From positions 24,107 through 88,106 of the forward strand of contig NZ_JNYE01000062.1 of the NCBI RefSeq assembly GCF_000717185.1: a stretch of DNA of 64,000 nucleotides, read 5' to 3'. The stretch's first letter is position 1. Each line of letters begins with the position of its first letter. This stretch comes from Kitasatospora phosalacinea (GTDB lineage: Bacteria; Actinomycetota; Actinomycetes; Streptomycetales; Streptomycetaceae). This document shows, one piece after another, positions 8,203 to 16,494 of the stretch. The position numbers and the translations under genes are program-made. The notes beneath the pieces are model-generated. The model saw only the letters and a list, made by a program, of their open reading frames with translations. It did not search any database and had not been told where the DNA came from.

Positions 8203-9848
8203 GACTGACCGAGACCGCCGACCTGTGGTGGAAGAACGCGGTGGTGTACTGCGTGGACGTCGAGACCTTCCAGGACGGCAACGGGGACGGCGTGGGCGAC
8301 TTCCCCGGCCTCACCCAGCGGATCGACCACCTGGTGCGGCTCGGCGTGACCTGCCTGTGGCTGATGCCCTTCCACCCGACCCGCGAACGCGACGACGGCT
8401 ACGACATCACCGACTACTACGCCGTGGACCCCCGCCTGGGCACCCTCGGCGACTTCACCGAGTTCGTCCGCACCGCCCGCGACCGGGGACTGCGGGTCAT
8501 CGCCGACCTGGTCGTCAACCACACCTCCGACCACCACCCGTGGTTCCGGGACGCCTGCTCCGGCCGGGACGCCCGCCTGCGCGACTGGTACGTGTGGTGC
8601 GACACCCCGCCCCAGGACGGCCCGCAGGGCGTCACCTTCCCCGACGCCGAGCAGAGCCTGTGGCAGTACCACGAGCCCACCGGCCAGTACTACTTCCACC
8701 GCTTCTACAAGGAGCAGCCCGACCTCAACATCACCAACCCCGAGGTCCGCGACGAGATAGCCCGGATCACGGGCTTCTGGATGCAGCTCGGCCTGTCCGG
8801 CTTCCGGGTCGACGCGGTGCCGTTCCTGCTGGAGACCGCCGGGCAGGTGGACGCCGACGACCTGCCCGACCCGCACGCGTACCTGGCCGACCTGCGCTCC
8901 TTCCTCGGCCGCCGCAACGGCGAGGCGGTGCTGCTGGGCGAGGTCAACCTGCCCTACGAGGACACGCTCCGGTTCTTCGGCGACCCCGCCTCGGGCGGCG
9001 ACGAGCTGACGATGTGCTTCGACTTCATCGGCATGCAGCGGATGTACCTGTCGCTGGCCAGGCAGCAGGCCGCCCCGCTGGCCGACGCGCTGCGCGAACG
9101 CCCGCAGCCGCCCCGCGACGCGCACTGGGCGACGTTCGTGCGCAACCACGACGAACTCACCCTCGACAAGCTCTCGAAGTCCGAACGCGACGAGGTCTTC
9201 ACCGCGTTCGGCCCCGAGGCCGACATGCAGCTGTACGGCCGGGGCCTGCGCCGCCGCCTGCCCCCGATGGTCGGCGGCGACCGGCGCCGGATCGAGCTCG
9301 CCTACAGCCTGCTGTTCACCCTGCCCGGCACGCCGGTGCTCTTCTACGGCGAGGAGATCGGCATGGGCGAGAACCTCGCCGCCGACGGGCGGCTCGCCGT
9401 CCGCACCCCCATGCAGTGGGCCCCGGGGCCCACGGGGGGCTTCTCCGAGGCCGACCCGGCCCGCTACCCCCGGCCGCTGACCCGGGGCGCCTTCGGCCCC
9501 GAACACGTCAACGTGCGCGACCAGGCCCACGACCCGCACTCGCTGCTGGCCCGGATGCGCTCCTTCGTCCAGGGCTACCGCGAGGCCCCCGAACTGGCCT
9601 GGGGTCGCTGCGAGGTGCTCGACACGGGCGACCCCGCCGTCCTCGCCCACCTCAGCTCCACCGGAGACGGTGCCGTCCTGGTGCTGCACAACTTCGCCGA
9701 CCGGCCGGTCACCGCCACCGCCGCCGGGGCGCCGGACGGCCCGCTGACCGACGTCCTCACCGGGGCCGCCGTCGACCGGGCGGCGGGCGCACCGCGCGTC
9801 GAGCTGCCGCCGTACGGCTACCGCTGGCTGCGGGTGGGCGAGCCCTGA
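8199..9848 (+). CDS. Trehalose-synthase-like GH13 enzyme
   Basis: A 549-residue GH13 protein close in layout to trehalose synthase (TreS), which interconverts maltose and trehalose. Supporting motifs are GFRVDAVPFL (nucleophile Asp205), LLGEVNLP (Glu248), TFVRNHDELTL (Asp318), LPGTPVLFYGEEIGMGEN and VRTPMQWAPG. It lacks the fused maltokinase domain found in some relatives. The ATG overlaps the stop of the preceding alpha-glucosidase, so the two are made together and probably process the same alpha-glucans or trehalose. A related alpha-amylase or sucrose isomerase activity cannot be excluded. Confidence 0.8.
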   Translation: MRLTETADLWWKNAVVYCVDVETFQDGNGDGVGDFPGLTQRIDHLVRLGVTCLWLMPFHPTRERDDGYDITDYYAVDPRLGTLGDFTEFVRTARDRGLRVIADLVVNHTSDHHPWFRDACSGRDARLRDWYVWCDTPPQDGPQGVTFPDAEQSLWQYHEPTGQYYFHRFYKEQPDLNITNPEVRDEIARITGFWMQLGLSGFRVDAVPFLLETAGQVDADDLPDPHAYLADLRSFLGRRNGEAVLLGEVNLPYEDTLRFFGDPASGGDELTMCFDFIGMQRMYLSLARQQAAPLADALRERPQPPRDAHWATFVRNHDELTLDKLSKSERDEVFTAFGPEADMQLYGRGLRRRLPPMVGGDRRRIELAYSLLFTLPGTPVLFYGEEIGMGENLAADGRLAVRTPMQWAPGPTGGFSEADPARYPRPLTRGAFGPEHVNVRDQAHDPHSLLARMRSFVQGYREAPELAWGRCEVLDTGDPAVLAHLSSTGDGAVLVLHNFADRPVTATAAGAPDGPLTDVLTGAAVDRAAGAPRVELPPYGYRWLRVGEP

Positions 9849-9859
9849 TCCGCGTGCCC

Positions 9860-9889
9860 GGGTCGGCACGTTCGAGGGCGGGCCGACCC
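9860..9889. terminator. Hairpin between convergent genes
   Basis: GGGTCGGC (9860-9867) pairs with GCCGACCC (9882-9889) just after the GH13 stop. It sits between the convergent GH13 and iron-permease genes. There is no T-run, so it is a moderate call. Confidence 0.5.
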
Positions 9890-9922
9890 GGTGCCGGCCC
9901 GGTGCCGGCCCGGTGCCGACCC
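9890..9922. repeat. Three tandem 11-bp units (GGTGCCGGCCC)
   Basis: Units at 9890-9900, 9901-9911 and 9912-9922, the last with one change. Similar 11-bp tandems of other sequence occur near 6150 and at 11429. Confidence 0.8.
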
Positions 9923-9930
9923 GCCGCCGC

Positions 9931-10302
9931 TCAGACCCGCTCCTCCATCCGGATCGCCGCGCGCAGCTCCCGGTGCGCCTGGTCGCCGTCGCCCGCGTGC
10001 TGCTCCAGCAGGGCGGCGGCGATGGCGTCCAGCTTGCGCTGCAGCGCGTGCTCCGCGCGGCGCTCCGCGTTCTTCAGCAGGGCCAGCAGCACCAGCGTGA
10101 CGGCGGTCATCACGTCACCCGCGAGGATCTGCCACTCGGTCGACAGGCCCAGCGCGTGCACCACGAAGAAGCCCGCCACCAGCAGCAGGCAGAACACCGA
10201 GAACACCGGCGAGCCGCTCAGGTTGGACGCGGTCTCGGCGAGCCGCTCGAACCGGCCCCGCCCGTCGTCGGTGCGCTCGGCGGGGTGCGGGAAGACGGTC
10301 AT
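9931..10302 (-). CDS. Low-affinity iron permease family membrane protein
   Basis: A 123-residue membrane protein. A cytoplasmic N-terminus (RFERLAETASNLSGSP) leads into two helices, PVFSVFCLLLVAGFFVVHA and a second after LSTEWQILAGDVMTAVT. A charged C-terminal helix follows (NAERRAEHALQRKLDAIAAAL). This pattern is that of the bacterial FET4-like (Iron_permease) family, small proteins widespread in bacteria whose iron transport role is not well proven. It is probably transcribed after the SDR gene upstream, with 58 bp between them. Confidence 0.8.
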   Translation of the reverse strand: MTVFPHPAERTDDGRGRFERLAETASNLSGSPVFSVFCLLLVAGFFVVHALGLSTEWQILAGDVMTAVTLVLLALLKNAERRAEHALQRKLDAIAAALLEQHAGDGDQAHRELRAAIRMEERV

Positions 10303-10360
10303 CCGACCCTCCCCGCACGGCGGTCCGCCGGTGCGTCGGCCCCGCGCCGGGGCGCGGGCG

Positions 10361-11374
10361 TCACCGCCGGCGCCCGAGGTAGGTGCCGATCGCCGCGGCG
10401 GCGGCGGTGGCGGCGAGGGCCCCCGCGACGACGCCCCGGTGGGTGGTGGCCCACAGCTGCGGGCTCCGGTCGCTGGAGCTGCCGGAGAAGCGGCCGCGCG
10501 CGCCGCGGTCCTCCCGGTCGTCCACGGGCTCCCACAGGTTGGCCGGATCGTCGCCGTCGCGCGGCTGGTCGGTCTGCTGGGAGTCCAGCCCGGTCCGGGC
10601 GAGGTAGCGGTCCAGCAGGCCCGGCACCACCGCGTTGGCGACCAGGGTGGCGACCGTGCTGCCGCCCACCCAGTACTCGCGCCGCTCCGGGTGGTCGGCC
10701 GCGTGGACGACCGCCCGGGCCGCCACCTCGGGCTGGTAGATCGGCGGGACGGGCTGCGCGCGCTCCGGAAGCCGGGAGAGCACCCAGTCGAACTGCGGGG
10801 TGTTCACCGCCGGCATCTGCACCATCGTGGTGCGCACCCCCGTCCCGGTGGCCAGCAGCTCGCAGCGCAACGCCTCGTGCCAGCCCTGCAGCGCGTGCTT
10901 GGCCCCGCTGTAGGCGCTCTGGAACGGGATGCCCCGGTAGGCGAGGGCGGAGCCGACGTGCACCAGCGTCCCCCGGTCGCGCGGCAGCATGCGGCGCAGG
11001 GCGGCCTGGGTGGCGTACACGTAGCCGAGGTAGGTCACCTCGGTGACCCGGCGGAACTCCTCCGCCGAGATCTCGCTGAAGGGCGCGAAGACGGAGGTGA
11101 ACGCGTCGTTCACCCACACGTCGATCGGCCCCAGTTCGCGCTCGACGCGTTCGGCGGCCGCCTCGACGGCCCGGGGATCGCTGACGTCGGCCTCGATCAC
11201 GACGGCCCTCGTGCCCGCCTTCCGGGCCTCGGCGGCGGCTGCTTCCAGCCCGGCGCTGCCGCGGGCGATCAGGGCGAGGCGGTCGCCGCGCGCGGCGAAC
11301 GCCCCGACGCACGCCCGCCCGATTCCTGCACTGGCGCCGGTGATCACCACGACGCGTGAAGTGGGTGTGGTCAT
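10361..11374 (-). CDS. SDR-family oxidoreductase with C-terminal extension
   Basis: A 337-residue classical short-chain dehydrogenase. The cofactor site is VVVITGASAGIGRACV near the N-terminus, which usually goes with NADP(H). The catalytic Ser-Tyr-Lys set is in HVGSALAYRGIPFQSAYSGAKHAL. The structural NAG motif reads VNDAF, a variant. After about residue 260 there is an extension ending in a hydrophobic segment ([20 protein letters not shown]) that may anchor the protein to the membrane. The substrate is unknown. ATG 11374 is used because the fold starts directly after it. Confidence 0.88.
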   Translation of the reverse strand: MTTPTSRVVVITGASAGIGRACVGAFAARGDRLALIARGSAGLEAAAAEARKAGTRAVVIEADVSDPRAVEAAAERVERELGPIDVWVNDAFTSVFAPFSEISAEEFRRVTEVTYLGYVYATQAALRRMLPRDRGTLVHVGSALAYRGIPFQSAYSGAKHALQGWHEALRCELLATGTGVRTTMVQMPAVNTPQFDWVLSRLPERAQPVPPIYQPEVAARAVVHAADHPERREYWVGGSTVATLVANAVVPGLLDRYLARTGLDSQQTDQPRDGDDPANLWEPVDDREDRGARGRFSGSSSDRSPQLWATTHRGVVAGALAATAAAAAIGTYLGRRR

Positions 11375-11428
11375 GCCCTGTGGTGTGTCCGGTCGTTCGT
11401 AACGCAAACCGGCCTGACCGGGCGTCCC

Positions 11429-11461
11429 GGGCCCGGTCGGGGCCCGGTCGGGGCCCGGTCG
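11429..11461. repeat. Three tandem 11-bp units (GGGCCCGGTCG)
   Basis: Perfect units at 11429, 11440 and 11451, just upstream of the terpene-synthase-like remnant. The repeat may mark a slippage-prone or recombination-prone spot. Confidence 0.8.
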
Positions 11462-11471
11462 GGGCCCGCGG

Positions 11472-11841
11472 CTGCCACCTCCCCCGCCGACCTCGCGCAC
11501 CACCCCGACCTGCGGGTGCTGCTGACCACGGCCGCAGACGTGATCAGCCGGACCGACGACTTCTCCTTCCTGCGCCGTGAGGAGGGTGCGGGCGCCACCA
11601 GCGTCCTGGTCCGGGGCCCGGTCCTGGAGCACCGCCACCGGCCGAACCGGCGGCAGGCCCCGGACGAGGCGACCGCGGCGCTCGACCGACGGGCCGGGGA
11701 ACTGCACGGACTCGCCCGGAAGACGCCCCGGTCGGCCCGGACCCCGGCGGGACGCGCCCCTGGCCGCGTACGCGCGGGAGGGTCCTCGACCGGACGGCCG
11801 GCCACGAGCGCCGGTGCGCGGCCACCGAGCGCTACGCGTAG
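11472..11841 (+). pseudogene. Probable terpene synthase C-terminal remnant
   Basis: The plus strand encodes LAHHPDLRVLLTTAADVIS followed by RTDDFSFLRREEGAGATSVL. This resembles the helix and NSE metal-binding region of bacterial class I terpene synthases (typical NDxxSxxxE), but the motif is imperfect. Further on ALDRRAGELHGL fits the next helix. After about 11745 the matching sequence moves to another frame and ends LDRTAGHERRCAATERYA with a TAG at 11839. No N-terminal DDxxD half is present. I read it as the truncated, frameshifted end of a terpene cyclase; the family call is tentative. Confidence 0.4.
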
Positions 11842-11984
11842 CGCCGCGGCGGGCGGGAGGTGTGTAACGGGCCAGTAATCGCGCCGGGTCTAGCGTGCGG
11901 TGCTGTCAGGTCCCGGCGTCCACTCCCCAGGTGCGCGGGCGGGTCGGGGCCGCTCCCCCGCACCCTCTCCCCCAGGAGCCGTCC

Positions 11985-12373
11985 ATGCACGTGCCCCGTA
12001 CGCCCGGCCGCAGACGCGCCGTGTGGGCGGCGATCGCGGGAGGCCGCCTGGGAGTTGACGCGGGGGCGCAGCGCGGAGGGACACCGCTCGGCCCGCGCCG
12101 AACTGCCCGCCCGCGGCCTGGAGGCCCGCCGCGGCGGCACCCCCGTCCGCCCGCTGGCCGCCGAACTGCTCCGCCTGGCCCGCGCCGGTCTGGAGGCCCG
12201 CGTCGCCGCCGGGCTGGAGCCCCCGCACGTGCCCGCCCTCCTCGACCCGCTGGACGAGATCGCCGCCACCGGCCGCACCTTCGCCCACCAGCGCCTGGAG
12301 CGCTGGCACGGCGACCTGCGCACCGACCCGGCCCGCTACGTCGCCGCCCACCGGGTCCGACGCACCCGCAGCG
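11985..12373 (+). pseudogene. Chimeric scar: secreted-protein start joined to glutamate-cysteine ligase tail
   Basis: AGGAG and ATG 11985 start MHVPRTPGRRRAVWAAIAGG, a normal-looking signal-peptide beginning. At about 12035 the useful frame changes and the DNA encodes REAAWELTRGRSAEG, AAELLRLARAGLEARVAAG and LDPLDEIAATGRTFAHQRLE, then RWHGDLRTDPARY. These are the C-terminal helices of the plant/alphaproteobacterial type of glutamate-cysteine ligase. The two parts are out of frame with each other, so no useful protein is made. A deletion between two unrelated genes explains it. The region 11842-11984 keeps a promoter-like stretch for the lost secreted gene. Confidence 0.55.
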
Positions 12374-12595
12374 GCGGGCGGCGCCGGGGGGTGGAACGCG
12401 TCCGGGCGCGCGGCGTGCTCGGGGCGGCGCGCGCCGGGCCGTGCCGTGCGCGCCCGGCATTCAGGTGAGTTCGGTGCGCCCGGGGTCGCGGAAGCCGTTG
12501 CGCCGACCGATTCCTTCGAGCACGACCCGTCGGGGCGGAGCGGCGGTCCAGCTCGCCCGCGCCTCCGCCCCGTCCACGAGAGGACAGCGCGACCG

Positions 12596-14599
12596 ATGAC
12601 AGACGAGATCGCCTACGCGAAGATCCACCCCGCGATCGGGGTGGCCCGCGTCGGCAACAGCACCGCCGCGGACGGCTGGTTCCACGGTCCCGAGACGCCC
12701 GCGCCCGAACCGGCACCGGTCGGTTTCTACAAGGACGCCGCCGGCGCGATCAAGCGCCAGGCCGCCCGGTTCCGGATCTACGGCTACGACGCCCAGCACC
12801 GCGTGGTGCGGGAGCTGAAGCCCTCCGAGGCCGGGGTGGAGGTCGAGTGGGCGGTGCACGTGGCCAACCGCAAGGCCGCCTGGTACAACTTCGACCTCGC
12901 CCTCGACATCCCCGACATGAAGGGCATGGCGTCCCAGCTCCGCAACGCCAAGCCCGACCACGCGGACCGCTCCCACCTGGTCATCGACCCCGGCCGCAAG
13001 ACGCTGCCCCCCGGCAGCAAGGGGCCGGTGGAGTTCACCGGCGGCTCCTGCTTCGGCGTCCCCGTCCCGCTGGGCCGGATGCAGGCCGACGAGGAGGGGC
13101 GGCTGGTCGTCCTCGGCGGCGCCGGCACCTCCGCCTCCCCCGGCGGCGAGCCGCTGGTCTCCTTCGGCAACAACGACGGCTGGTACGACGACACCTCCGA
13201 CGGCCCGGTCACCGCGACCCTGAAGCTGAACGGCAGGGCCGTCGAGGTCAAGGGCGCCTGGGTGGTGGTCGGCCCGCCCAACTTCGCCCCGGACGTGAAG
13301 ACCCCGCGCACCCTGTGGGACCTGCTGCACGACGTCTTCCGCCCCGAGCAGCCCGTCGGCGCGAGCGAGGAGGTGGTGTTCGAGCGGGACATCAGGCCGA
13401 TCCTGCACCGCTTCTGCGAACTCCAGTGGGTCAACAAGGGCTACGCCACCCACTACGGCTTCGGCGGCCCCGAGGACTTCATGGCCCCCGCCCTGTACGA
13501 CCGGCTCTCCAGCAAGGCCGAGCGCAACCGGGAGCTGCGCCGCCAGGTGTTCACCGCGATGCGCGACTACGAGCGCGACGGCGGCCGCTCCCCGCTGCCC
13601 TGGCCGTGGTTCTACGGCGACGGCATGGCGAGCAGGCCCAAGTCGCAGTTGCAGTACATGACGCTCTCCCCCACCCAGATCGCGCAGTTGGAGAAGTGGG
13701 CGGACGGGGAGTTCAGCACCGCCGCCGTCCCCGGCGTCCCGGCCCGGCTGGAGGACGCGCCCCTCGCCGAGCAGCCCGGCCTGCTGGACCGCGCCGCCCT
13801 GGACTTCTGCCTCGCCGACGCCTTCCACCCCGGCTGCGAGGTCACCTGGCCGATCCGGCACACCACCATGTACCAGGAGCCGTTCCGGATCCTGCACCGC
13901 GCCGAGAACGACCCCGAACCCGACTACGGCCCGCAGCTGAGCGCCGAGCGGGCCCTGGGCGCCGACGGCCCGCTGCACGCCCAGCCGCCCGGCGGGCTGA
14001 CCCGCTGGATGGCGATCCCCTGGCAGACCGACACCGCCAGCTGCCGCTCCGGCTACGAGTTCAAGGCCCTGCCCAAGGGCCGCTACGACCCGCACCTGCC
14101 GACCTTCTGGCCCGCCCGGGTGCCCAACCACGTGTTCACCGAGGAGGACTTCCGGATCGTCAACAAGGAGAAGGACGCGGCCGGTTCGGAGGAGCAGCGA
14201 CTGGACGCGTTCGCCCGCCGGGCCTCCTGGCTGCGCGGCCTGCGCGGCGAGTACAAGGAGCAGCTCGTCCAGGCGACCCACGAGTGGCACCACTTCGGCA
14301 TCGTGGAGACCCGCCGCTACACGGTCGGCGACGGCAGGTTCCCCGCCACCGTCCAGGTCGAGTCGAAGCCGGGCTTCCCGCTGGAGGGCGTCTCGCCCGA
14401 CCGCAACCTGGTGACCGTGCACGTCCCGGAGGCCACCGTGCTGGACACCGCCGCCTACAGCGGCGTGCTCGGCGACGTCGCCGAGCGGACCGGCTACAGC
14501 GCCGAGGAGATCACGGTCGGCTACATCGACAAGCTCGACCCGTTCGGCGAGGAGTCCGCCAACGGCGGCGGCGCCCGCCCCGCGGACGGCGGCGCGTGA
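12596..14599 (+). CDS. LodA-like CTQ-dependent amino acid/amine oxidase
   Basis: A 667-residue protein of the LodA/GoxA family, which oxidise amino acids (for example the epsilon-amine of lysine, or glycine) with release of ammonia and hydrogen peroxide. The family uses cysteine tryptophylquinone made from its own Cys and Trp. The start IAYAKIHPAIGVARVGNS is typical. Asp479 and Cys483 in PWQTDTASC match the spacing of the catalytic Asp and quinone Cys. The Trp partner is either Trp564 (EWHHFG, with His two residues on) or Trp505 (FWPARVPN). There is no signal peptide. It overlaps by 4 bases the flavoprotein needed for such cofactor formation. The substrate cannot be read from sequence. Confidence 0.85.
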   Translation: MTDEIAYAKIHPAIGVARVGNSTAADGWFHGPETPAPEPAPVGFYKDAAGAIKRQAARFRIYGYDAQHRVVRELKPSEAGVEVEWAVHVANRKAAWYNFDLALDIPDMKGMASQLRNAKPDHADRSHLVIDPGRKTLPPGSKGPVEFTGGSCFGVPVPLGRMQADEEGRLVVLGGAGTSASPGGEPLVSFGNNDGWYDDTSDGPVTATLKLNGRAVEVKGAWVVVGPPNFAPDVKTPRTLWDLLHDVFRPEQPVGASEEVVFERDIRPILHRFCELQWVNKGYATHYGFGGPEDFMAPALYDRLSSKAERNRELRRQVFTAMRDYERDGGRSPLPWPWFYGDGMASRPKSQLQYMTLSPTQIAQLEKWADGEFSTAAVPGVPARLEDAPLAEQPGLLDRAALDFCLADAFHPGCEVTWPIRHTTMYQEPFRILHRAENDPEPDYGPQLSAERALGADGPLHAQPPGGLTRWMAIPWQTDTASCRSGYEFKALPKGRYDPHLPTFWPARVPNHVFTEEDFRIVNKEKDAAGSEEQRLDAFARRASWLRGLRGEYKEQLVQATHEWHHFGIVETRRYTVGDGRFPATVQVESKPGFPLEGVSPDRNLVTVHVPEATVLDTAAYSGVLGDVAERTGYSAEEITVGYIDKLDPFGEESANGGGARPADGGA

Positions 14600-15714
14600 G
14601 CCCGGCCGCACCCGCCGCGTCCCGAGCCCCCCGCGTCGACGTGGTCGTGGCGGGCGGCGGCCCGGCGGGTGCGGCCGCCGCCCTCGCCCTGGCCCGGGCG
14701 GGCCGGACGGTGCTGCTGGCCGACGCCGGACGCGGCCCGGCCCCGGTCGGCGAGGCGCTGCCCGCCGCCGCCCGCGTCCTGCTGCGCGACCTGGGCGCGG
14801 ACGGCGCCCTGGCGGACGGCCACCTGCCCTGCCCGGCCAACCGCTCCGCGTGGGGCGGCCCGGCGCTCGCCTCGACCGACAGCATCCTCGACCCGCACGG
14901 CCACGGCTGGCACCTCGACCGGCCCCGCTTCGACCGCCAACTGCGCGCCCGCGCCCGGGCCCAGGGCGTCCGCCTCGCCGAGCGCACCACCGCCCGCCCG
15001 CTGGCCCGCACCCCCGACGGCGGCTGGACGGTGCGGCTGGGCGAGCGGGACACGGTCCGCTGCCGGTGGATCGTGGACGCCACCGGCCGCCGGGCCGCCG
15101 TCGCCACCGCCCGCGGGGCCCGGCGGCTGGTCGGTGACCGGCTGCTCGCCGTCCACCTCACCCTCGGCCCCGCCGCGGAGGGCGCCGACACCACCACCAC
15201 GGTCGAGGCGGCCCCCGACGGCTGGTGGTACACCGCACCGCTGCCCACCGGCCACCGCCTGCTCGCCTGGTACACCGACGCGGACCTGCCCGCCGCCCGG
15301 GCCGACCTCGTCGACCGGCTCGCCCGCACCCGCCACGTGCACCCCCTCGCGGGCGCCCACCCCTGGCCCCCCGGCACCGCGCCCCGGCGCGCGCCCGCCC
15401 ACACCGCGCACCTCGACACCGTGCACGGCGACGGCTGGACGGCGGCCGGGGACGCCGCCGCCGCGTTCGACCCGCTGTCCTCGCAGGGCATCCTGACCGC
15501 CCTGTTCACCGGCCTGCGGGCCGGACAGGCCGTGCACGCCCACCTGGACGGCGACCCGGGCGCACTGCCCGGCTACGCCGACGACCTCGCCGCCGTCCGC
15601 TCCCTCTACCTGCGCAACCGGCGCACCCACTACGCCGCCGAACAGCGCTGGCCCGACCGGCCGTTCTGGCAGCGCCGCCACACCCCCACCACCCACGAGG
15701 AGACCTCCGCATGA
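14596..15714 (+). CDS. LodB-like FAD-dependent protein (cofactor maturation partner)
   Basis: A 372-residue flavoprotein with the FAD motif VVVAGGGPAGAAAALALARAG near residue 15 and a second FAD contact GDAAAAFDPLSSQGI near the end. Family features place it with the LodB, halogenase and geranylgeranyl-reductase group. In characterised Lod systems the LodB flavoprotein is required to form the quinone in LodA. GTG 14596 overlaps the lodA-like stop (GTGA), and its own stop overlaps the next ATG, so all three genes are coupled. Confidence 0.85.
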   Translation: MSPAAPAASRAPRVDVVVAGGGPAGAAAALALARAGRTVLLADAGRGPAPVGEALPAAARVLLRDLGADGALADGHLPCPANRSAWGGPALASTDSILDPHGHGWHLDRPRFDRQLRARARAQGVRLAERTTARPLARTPDGGWTVRLGERDTVRCRWIVDATGRRAAVATARGARRLVGDRLLAVHLTLGPAAEGADTTTTVEAAPDGWWYTAPLPTGHRLLAWYTDADLPAARADLVDRLARTRHVHPLAGAHPWPPGTAPRRAPAHTAHLDTVHGDGWTAAGDAAAAFDPLSSQGILTALFTGLRAGQAVHAHLDGDPGALPGYADDLAAVRSLYLRNRRTHYAAEQRWPDRPFWQRRHTPTTHEETSA

Positions 15715-16433
15715 ACGCCGAAACCCTGCCCGACACCCTGAGCGCCGACGCCGCCGACCGGCACGGCCACCGCTTCCTGCTGATCGGCCGGAAGAAGGTC
15801 TTCAGCTACCACCTGGGCCTGTACAACGTCCCGGTCCACGCCTTCCAGCTGATCACCTCCTTCGACCTGCCCACCGCCCTGCTCGACACCTACCTGGCGG
15901 ACCTCGACGCGCACGAGGACCAGCAGGTCTACTACTCGCTGTTCTCCGAGGGCCACTGGCCGCTGAGCGAGATCACCGAGGGCACCCGGACCTCGCTGCC
16001 GGTCGAGTTGGAGCGCGTCACCGTCGACGCCGAGGGCAAGCGGAAGTTCACCCCCCTCCTGGACGCCGTCGACGCCGGCTGCCGCAAGGAGGACGTGGTG
16101 CACTACCGGCCGCTCGTCCGCGACGCCGGCTACCCCGACTTCCTGACCGAGCTGGTCTTCGGCCAAGGCGACGAGGTCCACCTCGCCCACGCCCTGGCCG
16201 GCGCCCCGAACTGGGACGAGGTGGTCACCACCGTCGCCCCGCAGGGCTTCCGGCCCGCCGACCTCGCCCCCGCGGCCACCCTCACCGTCCCCTCCGTCAA
16301 GGACCCGCACGCCGCCGTCCCGAAGAGCCCGCTGACCCCCGGCACCCGCCACGAGGGGAAGATCGGCGACCGCGCCGTCTCCTTCACCGTCGGCCGCCAG
16401 GGCTGGTGGAACCACACCTCCCTCAACGGCTGA
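15711..16433 (+). CDS. Unrecognised third protein of the CTQ-oxidase operon
   Basis: A 240-residue soluble protein with no signal peptide or membrane helix. I do not recognise a family. It starts with a mixed alpha/beta segment (RFLLIGRKKVFSYHLGLYNV), has HEDQQVYYSLFSEGHWPLSE in the middle, and ends KIGDRAVSFTVGRQGWWNHT. Its ATG overlaps the lodB-like stop by 4 bases and a strong terminator follows, so it is a fixed member of the operon. Plausible roles are help in maturation, a partner subunit or product handling, but nothing in the sequence decides this. Confidence 0.75.
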   Translation: MNAETLPDTLSADAADRHGHRFLLIGRKKVFSYHLGLYNVPVHAFQLITSFDLPTALLDTYLADLDAHEDQQVYYSLFSEGHWPLSEITEGTRTSLPVELERVTVDAEGKRKFTPLLDAVDAGCRKEDVVHYRPLVRDAGYPDFLTELVFGQGDEVHLAHALAGAPNWDEVVTTVAPQGFRPADLAPAATLTVPSVKDPHAAVPKSPLTPGTRHEGKIGDRAVSFTVGRQGWWNHTSLNG

Positions 16434-16443
16434 CCCCACGACC

Positions 16444-16475
16444 GTGCCCCGCCGGGTTCCCGCCCGGCGGGGCAC
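16444..16475. terminator. Bidirectional terminator
   Basis: A perfect 13-bp stem (16444-16456 with 16463-16475) with a 6-base loop, between the CTQ operon and the convergent TNT-domain gene. Confidence 0.75.
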
Positions 16476-16494
16476 GCCCGCGCCGTCCGGGCCG

